From Cupriavidus sp. (GTDB lineage Bacteria; Pseudomonadota; Gammaproteobacteria; Burkholderiales; Burkholderiaceae): DNA of 52,227 bases. The DNA is taken from positions 1 through 52,227 of the forward strand of contig JAPSLP010000036.1 in assembly GCA_031180665.1 (NCBI GenBank), read 5' to 3'. Shown in pieces: positions 8,507 to 17,223 of the stretch; positions within the stretch are counted from its first letter, which is position 1; each line of letters begins with the position of its first letter. Under the pieces are notes generated by a model. The model did not search any database, was not told where the DNA came from, and saw nothing but the letters and a program-made list of their open reading frames with translations. The position numbers and the translations under genes are program-made.

Positions 8507-9682
8507 TCAGAACAACAGGATGCCCCCCAACGCGCCGCCGCGCTGTCTTGCCGACAGCCCGTCGAACGACTTCGATCGCGTCTCGCCGATCTCGGCAACC
8601 AGCGTGATGCTCTTGGTCAGGCTGTAGTACAGGCCCGCGGTGAGATTGGCATTGGACTTGAGGCCGGTCCCGGGATTGTCGCTGTTGCGGCTCTGGCCAT
8701 AGCCAAGCCCCAGCTTGATCCGGTCCGTTGCCTTGTAGGTCCCCTGCACAAGATAGGCGGAAGTTCGCACGTCGCCCTGGTCGGCATCGGACAGAATGCC
8801 CAGGCCCTTGCCGGTCTGGAAGTTTGCCAGCAGGCCAAAGCGCCCTGCATTCACGGAGCCGCCGACTTCCACCGCGGCCATGTTCAGCGATCGTCCGGCA
8901 GCATCCTCCAGACGCTGCGACTTGCCGCCGAGCCACAGTTTGTACTGGTCGGTGCCGAAATTGACCCGGCCCTGAAACTGCGGCGTGTTCTTCGCCGTGT
9001 AGTCGGGCACGCCGATCACCGGCTGTTGGTCGACCGGGCTCATCACCGCCACGTCGACGGACAAGCCGCTGAAGGAAGGCGTGCTGTAGACGAACTGGCC
9101 ATAGGTCCCGACATAGGCGTAGCCTGCGCCGATATGGCCGAGCGACACGCGGCCGCGCTGCGTGGCACGCGTTGCGGCACCGACGCCGAGCAGCGTCATG
9201 TCGTTGATGATCGCGTTGTAGCCGTACAGGCCATAGTCGCGGCCGAGCTTGACCGTGCCCATGCTGCTGTTGCCGAACGTCAGGTAGGCCTGGCGCACGT
9301 CCACCACGTTGTTCTGCGAGATGGCGTCGCCGGTGGCGGCCGCCGCGCCGATACCGATCAGCGCGGCCACATCGTAATCGTCCTGGCGCGACTTCGCGCC
9401 GACCGACAGATAGCTCGGCAACAGGCCATTGCCGATCACCGTGCTGTTGTCCTTGCCGCCGCAAGCCAGTGCGCGACTGCCAAGCGCGAGGCCGCCGATG
9501 TTGTCGCCCGAGCACGAGTTCGTCGTATAGAAGGCATTGATGTTGCCGCCTACCGTCAGCGTCCAGTCGCCGGCCTGGAACTCCGCCGCGGCCGCATGAC
9601 CGGTGCAGGCCAGCGCGGCGACGATACAGGCAAGGCGAACGGATTGCTGGCGCGGTGTCCCCACCGGGTGTTGCTGATGCAT
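8507..9682 (-). CDS. Gram-negative general porin
   Basis: The 391-residue product is an outer-membrane porin. A signal peptide (about residues 1-33, ending HAAAA) is followed by repeated amphipathic beta strands such as DWTLTVGGNINAFY and VRQAYLTFGNSSMGTVKLGRDYGLYG. The latter is the conserved porin segment around strand 4 and loop L3. The protein ends in Phe (GGILLF), the outer-membrane insertion signal. A pair of Cys at the SCSGD/ALACGG region may form a loop disulfide. The start at 9682 is supported by GAGGAG a few bases upstream. It is more divergent from classic beta-proteobacterial porins than the second porin in this window (35219-36295). Confidence 0.9.
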   Translation of the reverse strand: MHQQHPVGTPRQQSVRLACIVAALACTGHAAAAEFQAGDWTLTVGGNINAFYTTNSCSGDNIGGLALGSRALACGGKDNSTVIGNGLLPSYLSVGAKSRQDDYDVAALIGIGAAAATGDAISQNNVVDVRQAYLTFGNSSMGTVKLGRDYGLYGYNAIINDMTLLGVGAATRATQRGRVSLGHIGAGYAYVGTYGQFVYSTPSFSGLSVDVAVMSPVDQQPVIGVPDYTAKNTPQFQGRVNFGTDQYKLWLGGKSQRLEDAAGRSLNMAAVEVGGSVNAGRFGLLANFQTGKGLGILSDADQGDVRTSAYLVQGTYKATDRIKLGLGYGQSRNSDNPGTGLKSNANLTAGLYYSLTKSITLVAEIGETRSKSFDGLSARQRGGALGGILLF

Positions 9683-10089
9683 GGATGTCTCCTCTGGTGT
9701 TGTTGATTTGATGCGGCCGGCTTTTTCCGGCCGGGCGCATTGCGCAAGCGGCGTGCCGGGGAGATGACGGACAGGACCGGAACGAAGCGCTGTGGCGCCG
9801 TGGGGCACCGATGCGCACGCTTGAAGCAGCAGTGCGCATCGATGCGGAAAAACGAAGCAGAGCGCTCGCCATGGGCGTTGCGAGAGGCTGCGTTCGAGGG
9901 CCGGTCGATGCGTCGTACGAGGACAGTTGTTGCGGAATCGGTCAGCGATGCGCAGGCGCGCCGGACAGGCTGTTGCCAGCGCGCCGTGTGTCATTTCCGC
10001 TCACTGTGCTGCGCAACGCCACAAGCCGGAACAGTGATGCGTTCGAGCCAATCGGGTTACAGTCGCCGGATAGTCGAGCGGAGGGAAAC
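9683..10089. other. Divergent intergenic region between porin and Nudix gene
   Basis: These 407 bases hold the upstream regions of the porin (minus) and Nudix hydrolase (plus). Long frames cross it, but none has a credible start with family similarity. I see no clear promoter hexamers, operator or RNA. Confidence 0.5.
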
Positions 10090-10527
10090 ATGACAATCGC
10101 GAGGCGTTCGGCAGGGCTGGTGGTGGTGCGTTGGATAGGCGGTCAATGGCGCTGCGTTGTCCTGCGCGCGTACCGCAATTGGGACCTTCCGAAGGGAATG
10201 CCAGAGCCCGGCGAGGAGCCGTTGCAGACGGCACTGCGCGAGACTGCCGAGGAGACGGGTTTGTCGGCGCTGACCTTGCCTTGGGGCGATGACTATCGTG
10301 AGACCGAGCCGTATGCAAAAGGCAAGGTCGCGCGCTTCTACATTGCCTTGTCCGGCGAAGGGGAGGTCAGCCTTCCCGTCAGCGCGGAGCTAGGACGGGC
10401 GGAGCATCACGAGTTTCGCTGGGTGTCGTTTGCCGCGGCGCGGGCGCTTCTGCCGCCGCGCTTCGCACCGATCCTGCAATGGGCGCAGACGGTGGTGGAA
10501 GGACACCCTGAACAATATTCGTCGTAA
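10090..10527 (+). CDS. Nudix hydrolase
   Basis: This 145-residue cytoplasmic enzyme hydrolyses a nucleoside diphosphate linked to another moiety. The Nudix box spans residues 36-58: G-x5-E (GMPEPGE), then RETAEETGL, supplying the Mg-binding glutamates. Its small size and the SAGLVVVRW / NWDLPKGMPEPGE context resemble MutT/diadenosine-polyphosphate-type Nudix enzymes, but the substrate cannot be assigned. The ATG at 10090 was chosen because it is preceded by GGAGGG at a good distance and starts right before the conserved fold. The upstream extension is not similar to the family. Confidence 0.9.
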   Translation: MTIARRSAGLVVVRWIGGQWRCVVLRAYRNWDLPKGMPEPGEEPLQTALRETAEETGLSALTLPWGDDYRETEPYAKGKVARFYIALSGEGEVSLPVSAELGRAEHHEFRWVSFAAARALLPPRFAPILQWAQTVVEGHPEQYSS

Positions 10528-10587
10528 GCGATGGCATGTCGGGAAACTCACGCGGGTCGAGATCGTCCAAGCTGGATTCGGACCGAT

Positions 10588-10752
10588 ATGAGAACCGCCA
10601 TGCAGAGAATCGTGTTCAGTGCCGTGAGTCTGGTCTTGCTGCTGGGCATCGTGTCCGGCTGCAGCAGCGCCCGCGCGCCGGATGACAGGCAATCCGGCAT
10701 TACGATGTACGGCACCGTCGACGCCGGCGTCAGCGTCACGCGCGACAGGTAG
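10588..10752 (+). CDS. Small lipoprotein ending in a porin-like first strand
   Basis: This 54-residue ORF has a lipoprotein signal (hydrophobic VSLVLLLGIVSGC, lipobox Cys25), then a short tail QSGITMYGTVDAGVSVTRD before a TAG stop. That tail closely matches the mature N-terminus of beta-proteobacterial porins; the porin at 35219-36295 has QSSVTLYGQVDTYVG at the same place. The gene stops only 28 bases before the convergent amidotransferase, so nothing of a porin barrel follows. It may be a deletion remnant of a porin or a genuine small lipoprotein. The start is uncertain (ATG 10588 or 10600); both have weak ribosome-binding sites. Confidence 0.45.
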   Translation: MRTAMQRIVFSAVSLVLLLGIVSGCSSARAPDDRQSGITMYGTVDAGVSVTRDR

Positions 10753-10780
10753 GGCTGGGCCAACCTGTCCCTGGGGAAAA

Positions 10781-11485
10781 TCATCCGAATGGCAATTGGT
10801 CGAGCCAGTCGCCGATGACGCCTCGAGCGGCGCGCTCCAGCAACGGGCCATGCCGCGCGGCATCCGCGCGAATGGCAGCGATATCCAGCCGATGCGCCGC
10901 CAACTCGTGCGCATGACCGATCAACCAACGCTCGATCTGCCGGTGATCGGCCTCGAGATGAAATTGCAGGCCGAGGATGCGCGGCCCTGACGCAAACGCC
11001 TGATTGGGAAATCCGGGCGTCTCGGCCAGCCGCGACGCCCCCTCGGGAATCGCGAATTGATCGCCATGCCAATGGAGTACCGGAATGTCGCCCAGATGCC
11101 GCAGCGGCGAGGCTCGACCCTCCGCGGTCAGAGTCAGTGGGCCGTAGCCGATTTCCACCTTGCCGGTCGCGGTTACCGTTGCGCCCAGCGCTTTCGCCAT
11201 CAGTTGCGCGCCCAGACAGATGCCCAGGGTCGGCTTGTTCTGCCCGAGCCGCGCCGCGATGGCGTCCTTCTGCGCGGCGAGAAAAGGGTAGCGATCGGTC
11301 TCGTACACACCGATCGAGCCGCCCAGCACCACCAACAGATCGGCAGCCGTCACCGTCGCACTGTCGATCGCATCGACGCCGGCCTCCAGATAGCGGACCG
11401 TATAGCCGCGTTCGATCAATAGCGGTTCAACGATGCCCAGGTCTTCGAAGGCGACATGGCGGATCGCCAACGCGGTGCGAATCAT
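10781..11485 (-). CDS. Class I glutamine amidotransferase (GMP synthase-like GATase)
   Basis: The 234-residue protein is a stand-alone class I glutamine amidotransferase domain. The catalytic triad is visible: Cys90 in LGICLGAQ, His176 and Glu178 in LQFHLE. The GGSIGVYE segment near residue 55 is the usual oxyanion-loop region. Such stand-alone proteins are related to the GuaA amidotransferase domain and to gamma-glutamyl hydrolases acting on small amines or peptides; the substrate is unknown here. The ATG at 11485 was chosen because GGAG lies about 9 bases upstream. An ATG at 11500 is also in frame. Confidence 0.88.
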   Translation of the reverse strand: MIRTALAIRHVAFEDLGIVEPLLIERGYTVRYLEAGVDAIDSATVTAADLLVVLGGSIGVYETDRYPFLAAQKDAIAARLGQNKPTLGICLGAQLMAKALGATVTATGKVEIGYGPLTLTAEGRASPLRHLGDIPVLHWHGDQFAIPEGASRLAETPGFPNQAFASGPRILGLQFHLEADHRQIERWLIGHAHELAAHRLDIAAIRADAARHGPLLERAARGVIGDWLDQLPFG

Positions 11486-11591
11486 GCGGTTCTGCTCCAT
11501 TCCAATCGGACGATTGGCGATATTGGCTGGCAATTCGATCGGCGGGGCGGAGCGGCTGCTCAGGCCCGGCCTGCCGCCATGGCGGGTCCGC

Positions 11592-12137
11592 TTACGCCGC
11601 GGCGCGCAGCTTCACCGCCGGAAAATCCACCGGCACGGCAAATGCGACATTGACGTAATTGGTGAATAGATTCAGCGCGACGTGCGCGAGGATCTCGACG
11701 ATTTCCTCGTCGTTGAAGCCGGCCTCACGAACGGCCCGCACATCGGCATCGCCAACCTGCCCGCGCGCCTCGACGACGGTCAGCGCGAAGCGCAGCGCCG
11801 CCGCGGTTTTGGGATCGGTGGACGCGCCGCCCTGCGCGGCCGACATTTCCTCGGCGCTGGCGCCCGCCTTGCGACCCAGCGCCGTGTGCGCAGCGAGGCA
11901 GTATTCGCACGCATTGCGGTTGGCGATCGCCACGGCGATCTGCTCGCCAAGCCGGGCAGGGATGACGCCGCCGCCAAGCGCCCCGAAGCTGCCCCACATG
12001 CTTCGCAGCGCCGCAGCAGAGTTGGCCACGGCCCTGAACATATTCGGCGTGGCACCGAACGCGCCATGGATCTGCGCAAGCAGCGCCTGGCGGTCCGGGG
12101 TGGTGTGATTGGGATCGATCAGCGGGACGCGGGACAT
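11592..12137 (-). CDS. Carboxymuconolactone decarboxylase / AhpD-like protein
   Basis: The 181-residue product belongs to the CMD/AhpD fold. The AhpD-type redox motif C77-EY-C80 followed by His84 (ACEYCLAAH) is present, with the preceding EQIAVAIANRN helix. This suggests a thiol-based peroxidase or disulfide activity rather than lactone decarboxylation. A strong AAGGAGGT ribosome-binding site precedes the ATG. It is divergent from an AraC regulator (12233-13126) with 95 bases between them, an arrangement that usually means direct regulation. The physiological substrate is unknown. Confidence 0.88.
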   Translation of the reverse strand: MSRVPLIDPNHTTPDRQALLAQIHGAFGATPNMFRAVANSAAALRSMWGSFGALGGGVIPARLGEQIAVAIANRNACEYCLAAHTALGRKAGASAEEMSAAQGGASTDPKTAAALRFALTVVEARGQVGDADVRAVREAGFNDEEIVEILAHVALNLFTNYVNVAFAVPVDFPAVKLRAAA

Positions 12138-12171
12138 TACGGTACCTCCTTGACGTGGATGGCTGCCGTCC

Positions 12172-12207
12172 GAATGGAGCGGTCGAATGGAATGGTAGGT
12201 AGAATGG
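12172..12207. promoter_or_regulatory. Cluster of four GAATGG repeats, probable AraC-type operator
   Basis: GAATGG occurs at 12172, 12185, 12190 and 12202 in the 95-base region between the AhpD-like gene and the divergent araC-type gene. Direct repeats near promoters are the usual form of AraC-family sites. The binding itself is inferred. Confidence 0.45.
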
Positions 12208-12232
12208 CTGGACGCGAGGTGCAATAACGTCC

Positions 12233-13126
12233 ATGAAACTTGTCCTGCCATCCGAAACGCTTGCCCAACCGACGCCCGACCCGGTGGATCGGCTGACCGC
12301 GTTGCTGGACCGATTCCGTGTCCGCACCAAGCTGTTCCATACCGGCAAGCTGTGCGGACGATCGACCTTCGAGCCGCTGCCGGGACGCGCCTTCCTGCAC
12401 GTGCTTCGCCGTGGCGAGATGGAAGTACGGCACCGGCCCGGCGATACCGACCTGCCGCGTTTCCATCTTGCGGAGCCGACGCTGCTGCTGTATCCGCGCC
12501 CCGTGCACCATCAGTTCGTCAATCCGCCCGAGGACGGCTCGGATTTCACCTGCGCCACGCTGGACTTCGACGGCGGCGAACGCAACCCGATCGTGCAATC
12601 GCTGCCCTCACTGGTGCGGGTGCCGCTGGACGCGGTGGAAGGATTGCGGCCCGCGCTGGACCTGCTGTTCGCCGAGGCGGATCACGTCCGCTGCGGCTCC
12701 CGCGTACTGGCCGACCGATTGTTCGAGGTCGTGCTGATCCAGCTGCTGCGCTGGATCATCGACCATCCGGCGCAGGTGGGCGTGACCAGCGGACTGATCA
12801 TGGGGCTGTCCGATCCGCGCCTGGCGAAGGCGCTCGTCGCGTTGCATCGTTCGCCGTATGAGGACTGGTCGCTGGCGCGGATGGCCTCGACCGCGGGCAT
12901 GTCTCGCAGCGCGTTTGCCGCGGCGTTCAAGGATGCGACCGGTACCACGCCGGCGGCGTACCTGACCGACTGGCGGCTCAGTCTTGGCGCTTCGATGATG
13001 CGGTCCGGGCGGCCGGTGAACCTGATCGCCACGGAACTCGGATTTGCCAGCGCGTCGTCGTTCTCGAAGGCGTTCCGGCAGCGGATGGGGGTGTCCCCGC
13101 GAAAGTGGCTGGCGGAGTGTGCGTAG
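12233..13126 (+). CDS. AraC-family regulator with cupin-type sensor domain
   Basis: The 297-residue protein has an N-terminal cupin-like ligand domain (about residues 25-185, the AraC cupin_6 type: GRAFLHVLRRGEMEV, LLLYPRPVHHQF). The C-terminal part holds two helix-turn-helix units (about 200-295: WSLARMASTAGMSRSAFAAAFK, then VNLIATELGFASASSFSKAFRQ and MGVSPRKW). It is divergent from the AhpD-like gene, which it probably regulates. Members of this subgroup often sense small oxidised or electrophilic molecules, but the inducer is unknown here. Confidence 0.9.
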   Translation: MKLVLPSETLAQPTPDPVDRLTALLDRFRVRTKLFHTGKLCGRSTFEPLPGRAFLHVLRRGEMEVRHRPGDTDLPRFHLAEPTLLLYPRPVHHQFVNPPEDGSDFTCATLDFDGGERNPIVQSLPSLVRVPLDAVEGLRPALDLLFAEADHVRCGSRVLADRLFEVVLIQLLRWIIDHPAQVGVTSGLIMGLSDPRLAKALVALHRSPYEDWSLARMASTAGMSRSAFAAAFKDATGTTPAAYLTDWRLSLGASMMRSGRPVNLIATELGFASASSFSKAFRQRMGVSPRKWLAECA

Positions 13127-13334
13127 CGGCCACGGAACCCTACCCGCTTCACCTCGACGTTCACCCCCTGCGAGCCATCGCCAGCTTTCGGCCATGTTCG
13201 CTGCGCAATCAGATCGGCTGGATCAGCGAGTTGGGAGTTCAACCCGAGCCGTGGAGGCCCGCATTTCCCAATTGCCTTACCATTCGGTCATTGCAGAGCG
13301 GACCACCTCCGCATCCAACGATCGAAGACAAGCC

Positions 13335-14012
13335 ATGGCACTGACAATCCCCCCCGGAACGACGACCCGCACACTGATTCGCGGCGACGCTGGCGATATC
13401 GAATTGCTGATCGACTCGCCGAAAGACGCGGTGCAGGGCATTGCCGTTGTCGGCCATCCTCATCCGATGCAGGGCGGCACCGCCGACCACAAGGTTCCGC
13501 ACCAATTGGCCCGCGAATTGACTGCGCATGGCTTTCTCGCAGTGAGGCCCAACTTCCGCGGTGTCGGCGCGACGCAGGGCGAGCACGACGCCGGTGTCGG
13601 CGAGACGAGCGACATGCTGGCGGTGGTCGACCAGCTTCGCGAGCAATACCCGGATCTGCCCCTGGCGCTGGCGGGATTCTCGTTCGGTGCCTTCGTCGCG
13701 GCGCTGGCATCGGTCCAGTTGGCCGAGCGCGGCATTGCGATCGATCACTTGATATTCACCGGCATGCCGTCCGGCCCCGTCGCAAATCATCGCAACTACG
13801 ATACGCCGCCGGTGCCGGCCAACGCGCTGGTGATTCATGGCGAGAACGACGAGCGCGTCGCGCTGACGGCCATCTTCGATTGGGCGCGCCCGCAGCAGTT
13901 GCCGGTCGTGGTGGTGCCCGGTGCGGACCATTTCTTCAGCGGCAAGCTGCCGGTGCTCAGGCGCCAGGTGGCGCGTTACCTGGAGCGTCCGGTCTCGTCC
14001 GCTGAGGCGTGA
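13335..14012 (+). CDS. Small alpha/beta hydrolase
   Basis: This 225-residue hydrolase has a HPHP motif at residues 41-44 (GHPHPMQGG) near the oxyanion region, the nucleophile Ser116 in GFSFG, a likely acid Asp in HGENDERV, and the catalytic His in PGADHFFSG. It belongs to the COG2945-type alpha/beta hydrolases, whose substrate is unknown. It is well conserved in proteobacteria. The ATG at 13335 starts at the conserved fold. The 208 bases upstream hold no other gene. The 3' end overlaps the end of the convergent LysR gene by 56 bases. Confidence 0.85.
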   Translation: MALTIPPGTTTRTLIRGDAGDIELLIDSPKDAVQGIAVVGHPHPMQGGTADHKVPHQLARELTAHGFLAVRPNFRGVGATQGEHDAGVGETSDMLAVVDQLREQYPDLPLALAGFSFGAFVAALASVQLAERGIAIDHLIFTGMPSGPVANHRNYDTPPVPANALVIHGENDERVALTAIFDWARPQQLPVVVVPGADHFFSGKLPVLRRQVARYLERPVSSAEA

Positions 14013-14967
14013 GTGCATTGCCCGCCGGGGCCTGGCCCGGCGAAGCGCCGCCGATCAGCCTGACGCCCTTCCACTGCCCGCTCGCGACCATCTCCGACAC
14101 GATGGTCTGCAACGCGGCCTCGACGCTGCGGCACGCCAGGCTCAGGCTCGCCGACGACGACAGGCACAGGCTGACGCGCCGCTCCAGCGTCGCGTCGGCA
14201 ATCGACATCGCGGCGAGCGCGTCGTCTTCGTCGCCGGCCAGCGCGGACCACGGCAGGATGGTCCACCCCAGTCCCTCGCGTACCGCGGACAGCAGCACCG
14301 ATACCGCGCTGGTCTCCGCGACCAGGCGGCATTGCAATCCGGCGCTGACCAGCGCGCGATCGCACAGCACGCGGACCGAATTGGGGAAGCTGGGCAACAG
14401 CAGCGGCAGTGCCGCGGCCTGCGCCAGCGTGATGGCGTGCGGATGTCCCGGAATCGGTCGTCCGACCAGCATCAGTTGCTCGTCGAGCAGCGGGGTCGAC
14501 TGCATGTTGGGGCGCTGCTGTACGTCCATCGCCACGGCCAGGTCGAGCTTCTGCAGCGCCAGCGATTCCGCCAGATCGGCGCTGGACCCTTCGACGATTT
14601 CCAGCGTGATGTCGGGGAAGTGCTCGGAGACATGCCGCAGCAGCGGCAGCGCCAGCACGCGCGAGGTGCTCGTCGGCAATCCCACGGTGACATGACCGCA
14701 CGGCACGTCGCGGCCATGCTGCACCGCGGCCTTGGCCTCTTCCATCTGCCGCAGCACCATCTTGGCGTGGCGGTAGAGGATGTGGCCGGTCTCCGTCGGT
14801 CTCGTGCCCGAGGGTCCGCGCACCAGCAATCTGGCATCGAGCTCGGCTTCGAGGTTGGCGACGTGCTGGCTCAGCGACGGTTGGGCGATATGGAGCGCAT
14901 CGGCCGCGGCGGTGATGCTCTCCAGTTCGACGATGCGCGCGAAATAGCGCAGCTGCTTCAGGTCCAT
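13957..14967 (-). CDS. LysR-family regulator (Nac/CbnR-like)
   Basis: The 336-residue protein has the LysR winged helix at residues 1-60 (MDLKQLRYFARIVELESITAAADALHIAQPSLSQHVANLE), followed by an effector domain with VTVGLPTSTSR and EGLGWTILPW. The 'DLKQLRYFxxIVE' N-terminus is of the Nac type. The C-terminal 20 or so residues are Pro/Ala-rich and lie in the overlap with the convergent hydrolase. It sits downstream of, and in the same direction as, the CocE-like hydrolase. It is the obvious candidate to bind the duplicated LysR-type repeats at 17052 and 17207. Confidence 0.9.
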   Translation of the reverse strand: MDLKQLRYFARIVELESITAAADALHIAQPSLSQHVANLEAELDARLLVRGPSGTRPTETGHILYRHAKMVLRQMEEAKAAVQHGRDVPCGHVTVGLPTSTSRVLALPLLRHVSEHFPDITLEIVEGSSADLAESLALQKLDLAVAMDVQQRPNMQSTPLLDEQLMLVGRPIPGHPHAITLAQAAALPLLLPSFPNSVRVLCDRALVSAGLQCRLVAETSAVSVLLSAVREGLGWTILPWSALAGDEDDALAAMSIADATLERRVSLCLSSSASLSLACRSVEAALQTIVSEMVASGQWKGVRLIGGASPGQAPAGNALTPQRTRPDAPGNAPPGA

Positions 14968-15114
14968 AGTCGGCGAGGCGGTGGCATGGTGGCCCACGCC
15001 AATCGGCCGCGAATGCGGCCGCACCGGTGGCGGGGCACGCCGGCAATGTAGCATTCCGGCGGCGCCCCGCTGCCCGGTCCAACCGCGGGGCCAGCCCCGG
15101 CATCGGCCCCGGGA

Positions 15115-16968
15115 CTAGCCGCGAACCGGCAGATCGAGATACGAAGCCAGCTCGCCGCCGAGCCGGATCGACAGCCGCGGTGGGCGGCCGTGCGGTACTT
15201 GCGGAAAGTGCCCACGGTCCGCGCCGGCGATCGACAGGCGCAGCCGGCTTCCCGCCGCCAGCGTCCATGCCACCGGCAGCATGGCGAAGTGCATGCGCTC
15301 GGTCTTGCCCGGCACCAGGCGGGCCGCGTCGGTTGCCGCAAAGGTGCGGTAGGGCCATGTCGTGCGGTATTCCGGCGGGCACGGCGCGGTCTTGCGATGC
15401 AGCGCGCGCAGCATGCCTTCGGTGATATAGCGCACCTGCCCGGAGGCCTCGACCTCGGACAGGAAGGCATGCAGCGCGGCATCGGGCTGCGAGCTGGCCA
15501 GGCCGATGTTCGCAACGACATGGCCGGCGATCGACAGCGGTGCCGTGAGCACTGCGCCATCGAAGGACAACAGCTCCTGCTGCCGTACGCTCCAGTCCGG
15601 GTAATAGTCCTCGATATTGGCCGCGCCGAGCCGCTCATAGCGGGTTTGACGACCGGTGGACCAGTTGAAGCTCGCCATCGTGTCCCGGTCGGTTTCGGCG
15701 GGCGGACATGTCGGCGACAGGCTCTCTGCCTCTGCGGCCAGATACAAGCGCTGCGTGTCCTGCACCGGCGGCCACGTCGCGGCCGCATGCCATTGCTCGT
15801 CATGCACGCTGTAGTAGTGAACGCGGGCTTCCCGCTCGAGGCCGGTGGGCAATTGCATCAGATGATGATCGAAGAAGCGCAATACCTCAGCAAGGAGCGG
15901 GAAGTCCGATGCGGCGTGACTGCGCCACGGCGAAATATTGGTGCGTGCCCCGTGGTCCCACGGCCCCAGCAGCAGCCGGCTGTCGTGCCTGGGCAGCGAC
16001 AGGAAGCGGGTGATCGCGCCGTTCGCGTAGCCGCCGCCGTCGTACCAGCCCGAGACCGAGTACACCGCGACGTCCTGCGCAATCCCGTCGAGATAGCGGT
16101 ACGGACTGCAACTGCCGGAATCGAGCGACGGATCGTGCTGCGTGGCGCCATCGCGGAAGGCGAACTCGGGCGCCAGGTCGGCCAGCGCGAAGTTATTGCG
16201 GTGCTGCTCGATGGCCGCCTGTACCAGGCCGCCATCGGTGTCGGCGTCGACACGCTCCGGTCCATCGAAGCGCGGATCGTTGAAGTATGGGTAGCGGGCC
16301 AGCAGGCCGCGGTCGTCCTGATCGAGCGCAACCATCAGTTCGTCATAGGCCTGCACCCAGACCTTGGACAGCAGGCCGCCAGGGTACAGCTGCTCGCTGT
16401 AGATATCGGAGACCGCGAACAGCGGGGCGATCGCCTTGACGGCCGGGTGCCCGGTGCTCGCCAGGAAGCAGGCCGCCGCTCCCAGATAGGAGATGCCGGT
16501 CGAACCGATGCGGCCATTGGACCAGGGCTGCGCCACGATCCAATCCGCGATCTCGAAATAGTCGTCGCGCTCGGTGGGCGAGCGCAGCGCGTCGCGGGTG
16601 CCGAAGCTCGCGCCGGTGCCGCGTACGTCGACCACCACCACGGCATAGCCCTTCGGGACGAAGGCGTCGCGGTACTTGGCGGTGTTCGGGCTCGGTTCCG
16701 CACCCGGCTCCCGCAGGCGGAAACGGCGGAAATACGGCGTGAAGATGACGATGGTCGGATAGCGGGCCGGCACGTCGTTGCCGAGGGGCGAGCCTGCGCT
16801 CTCCAGCGGCTGCGGCACGAAGATATCGACCGCAAGCCGGCATCCGTCGCGCATCGTCACATGACAGGACCGCGGGGAATCGGGAATGGCAAAGCGCGAA
16901 GGGCGTGTTTCGAGATAGGCGCTGGCCGGCGTTTTCCAGGCATTGCCGCGGAGATCGATATCGGACAT
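15115..16968 (-). CDS. CocE/NonD-type alpha/beta hydrolase (X-Pro dipeptidyl-peptidase S15 family)
   Basis: The 617-residue protein is a large serine hydrolase of the CocE/NonD type, which cleaves esters or acylated amides. The alpha/beta domain carries GSTGISYLG with nucleophile Ser160, after VVVDVRGTGAS. A C-terminal jelly-roll domain (about 400-617, GSRLRLSIAGADRGHFPQV) completes the family pattern. No signal peptide is visible, so it is probably cytoplasmic. The start at 16968 is the best of several in-frame choices; no clear Shine-Dalgarno is present. A Bug receptor is divergent from it, so the substrate may be imported by a TTT-type transporter, but it is unknown. Confidence 0.87.
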   Translation of the reverse strand: MSDIDLRGNAWKTPASAYLETRPSRFAIPDSPRSCHVTMRDGCRLAVDIFVPQPLESAGSPLGNDVPARYPTIVIFTPYFRRFRLREPGAEPSPNTAKYRDAFVPKGYAVVVVDVRGTGASFGTRDALRSPTERDDYFEIADWIVAQPWSNGRIGSTGISYLGAAACFLASTGHPAVKAIAPLFAVSDIYSEQLYPGGLLSKVWVQAYDELMVALDQDDRGLLARYPYFNDPRFDGPERVDADTDGGLVQAAIEQHRNNFALADLAPEFAFRDGATQHDPSLDSGSCSPYRYLDGIAQDVAVYSVSGWYDGGGYANGAITRFLSLPRHDSRLLLGPWDHGARTNISPWRSHAASDFPLLAEVLRFFDHHLMQLPTGLEREARVHYYSVHDEQWHAAATWPPVQDTQRLYLAAEAESLSPTCPPAETDRDTMASFNWSTGRQTRYERLGAANIEDYYPDWSVRQQELLSFDGAVLTAPLSIAGHVVANIGLASSQPDAALHAFLSEVEASGQVRYITEGMLRALHRKTAPCPPEYRTTWPYRTFAATDAARLVPGKTERMHFAMLPVAWTLAAGSRLRLSIAGADRGHFPQVPHGRPPRLSIRLGGELASYLDLPVRG

Positions 16969-17051
16969 GACGTTTGCGTTGAAGTCGTTGGGTTTGCGGC
17001 AATGGTAAGCAGCGCCCCCCGAGCCGCGGAAAGATGAAATGCCGATATGGA

Positions 17052-17068
17052 CATAGGGCTGGCCTATG
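17052..17068. promoter_or_regulatory. LysR-type operator, copy 1
   Basis: CATAGG (17052-17057), spacer GCTGG, CCTATG (17063-17068): a perfect 6-bp inverted repeat. It contains T-N11-A, the LysR recognition pattern. It lies 84 bases upstream of the hydrolase start. An identical dyad with a different spacer lies at 17207. Confidence 0.65.
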
Positions 17069-17206
17069 GCATGCTGCACCGGGACACCTGGCCGCGGCCA
17101 CCCCTCGATCGAAATGCCCGGAAGCAGGGCTGAATGCCGACTAAAAGCGCATGGCATGCACCGCGGCGATTCGACGTGCCCTGGAGCGGGGCAGCCGGCA
17201 ACCCGC

Positions 17207-17223
17207 CATAGGCTCCACCTATG
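17207..17223. promoter_or_regulatory. LysR-type operator, copy 2
   Basis: CATAGG (17207-17212), spacer CTCCA, CCTATG (17218-17223), with the same arms as copy 1. The two centres are 155 bases apart, close to 15 helical turns. It lies 165 bases upstream of the Bug receptor start. Confidence 0.65.
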
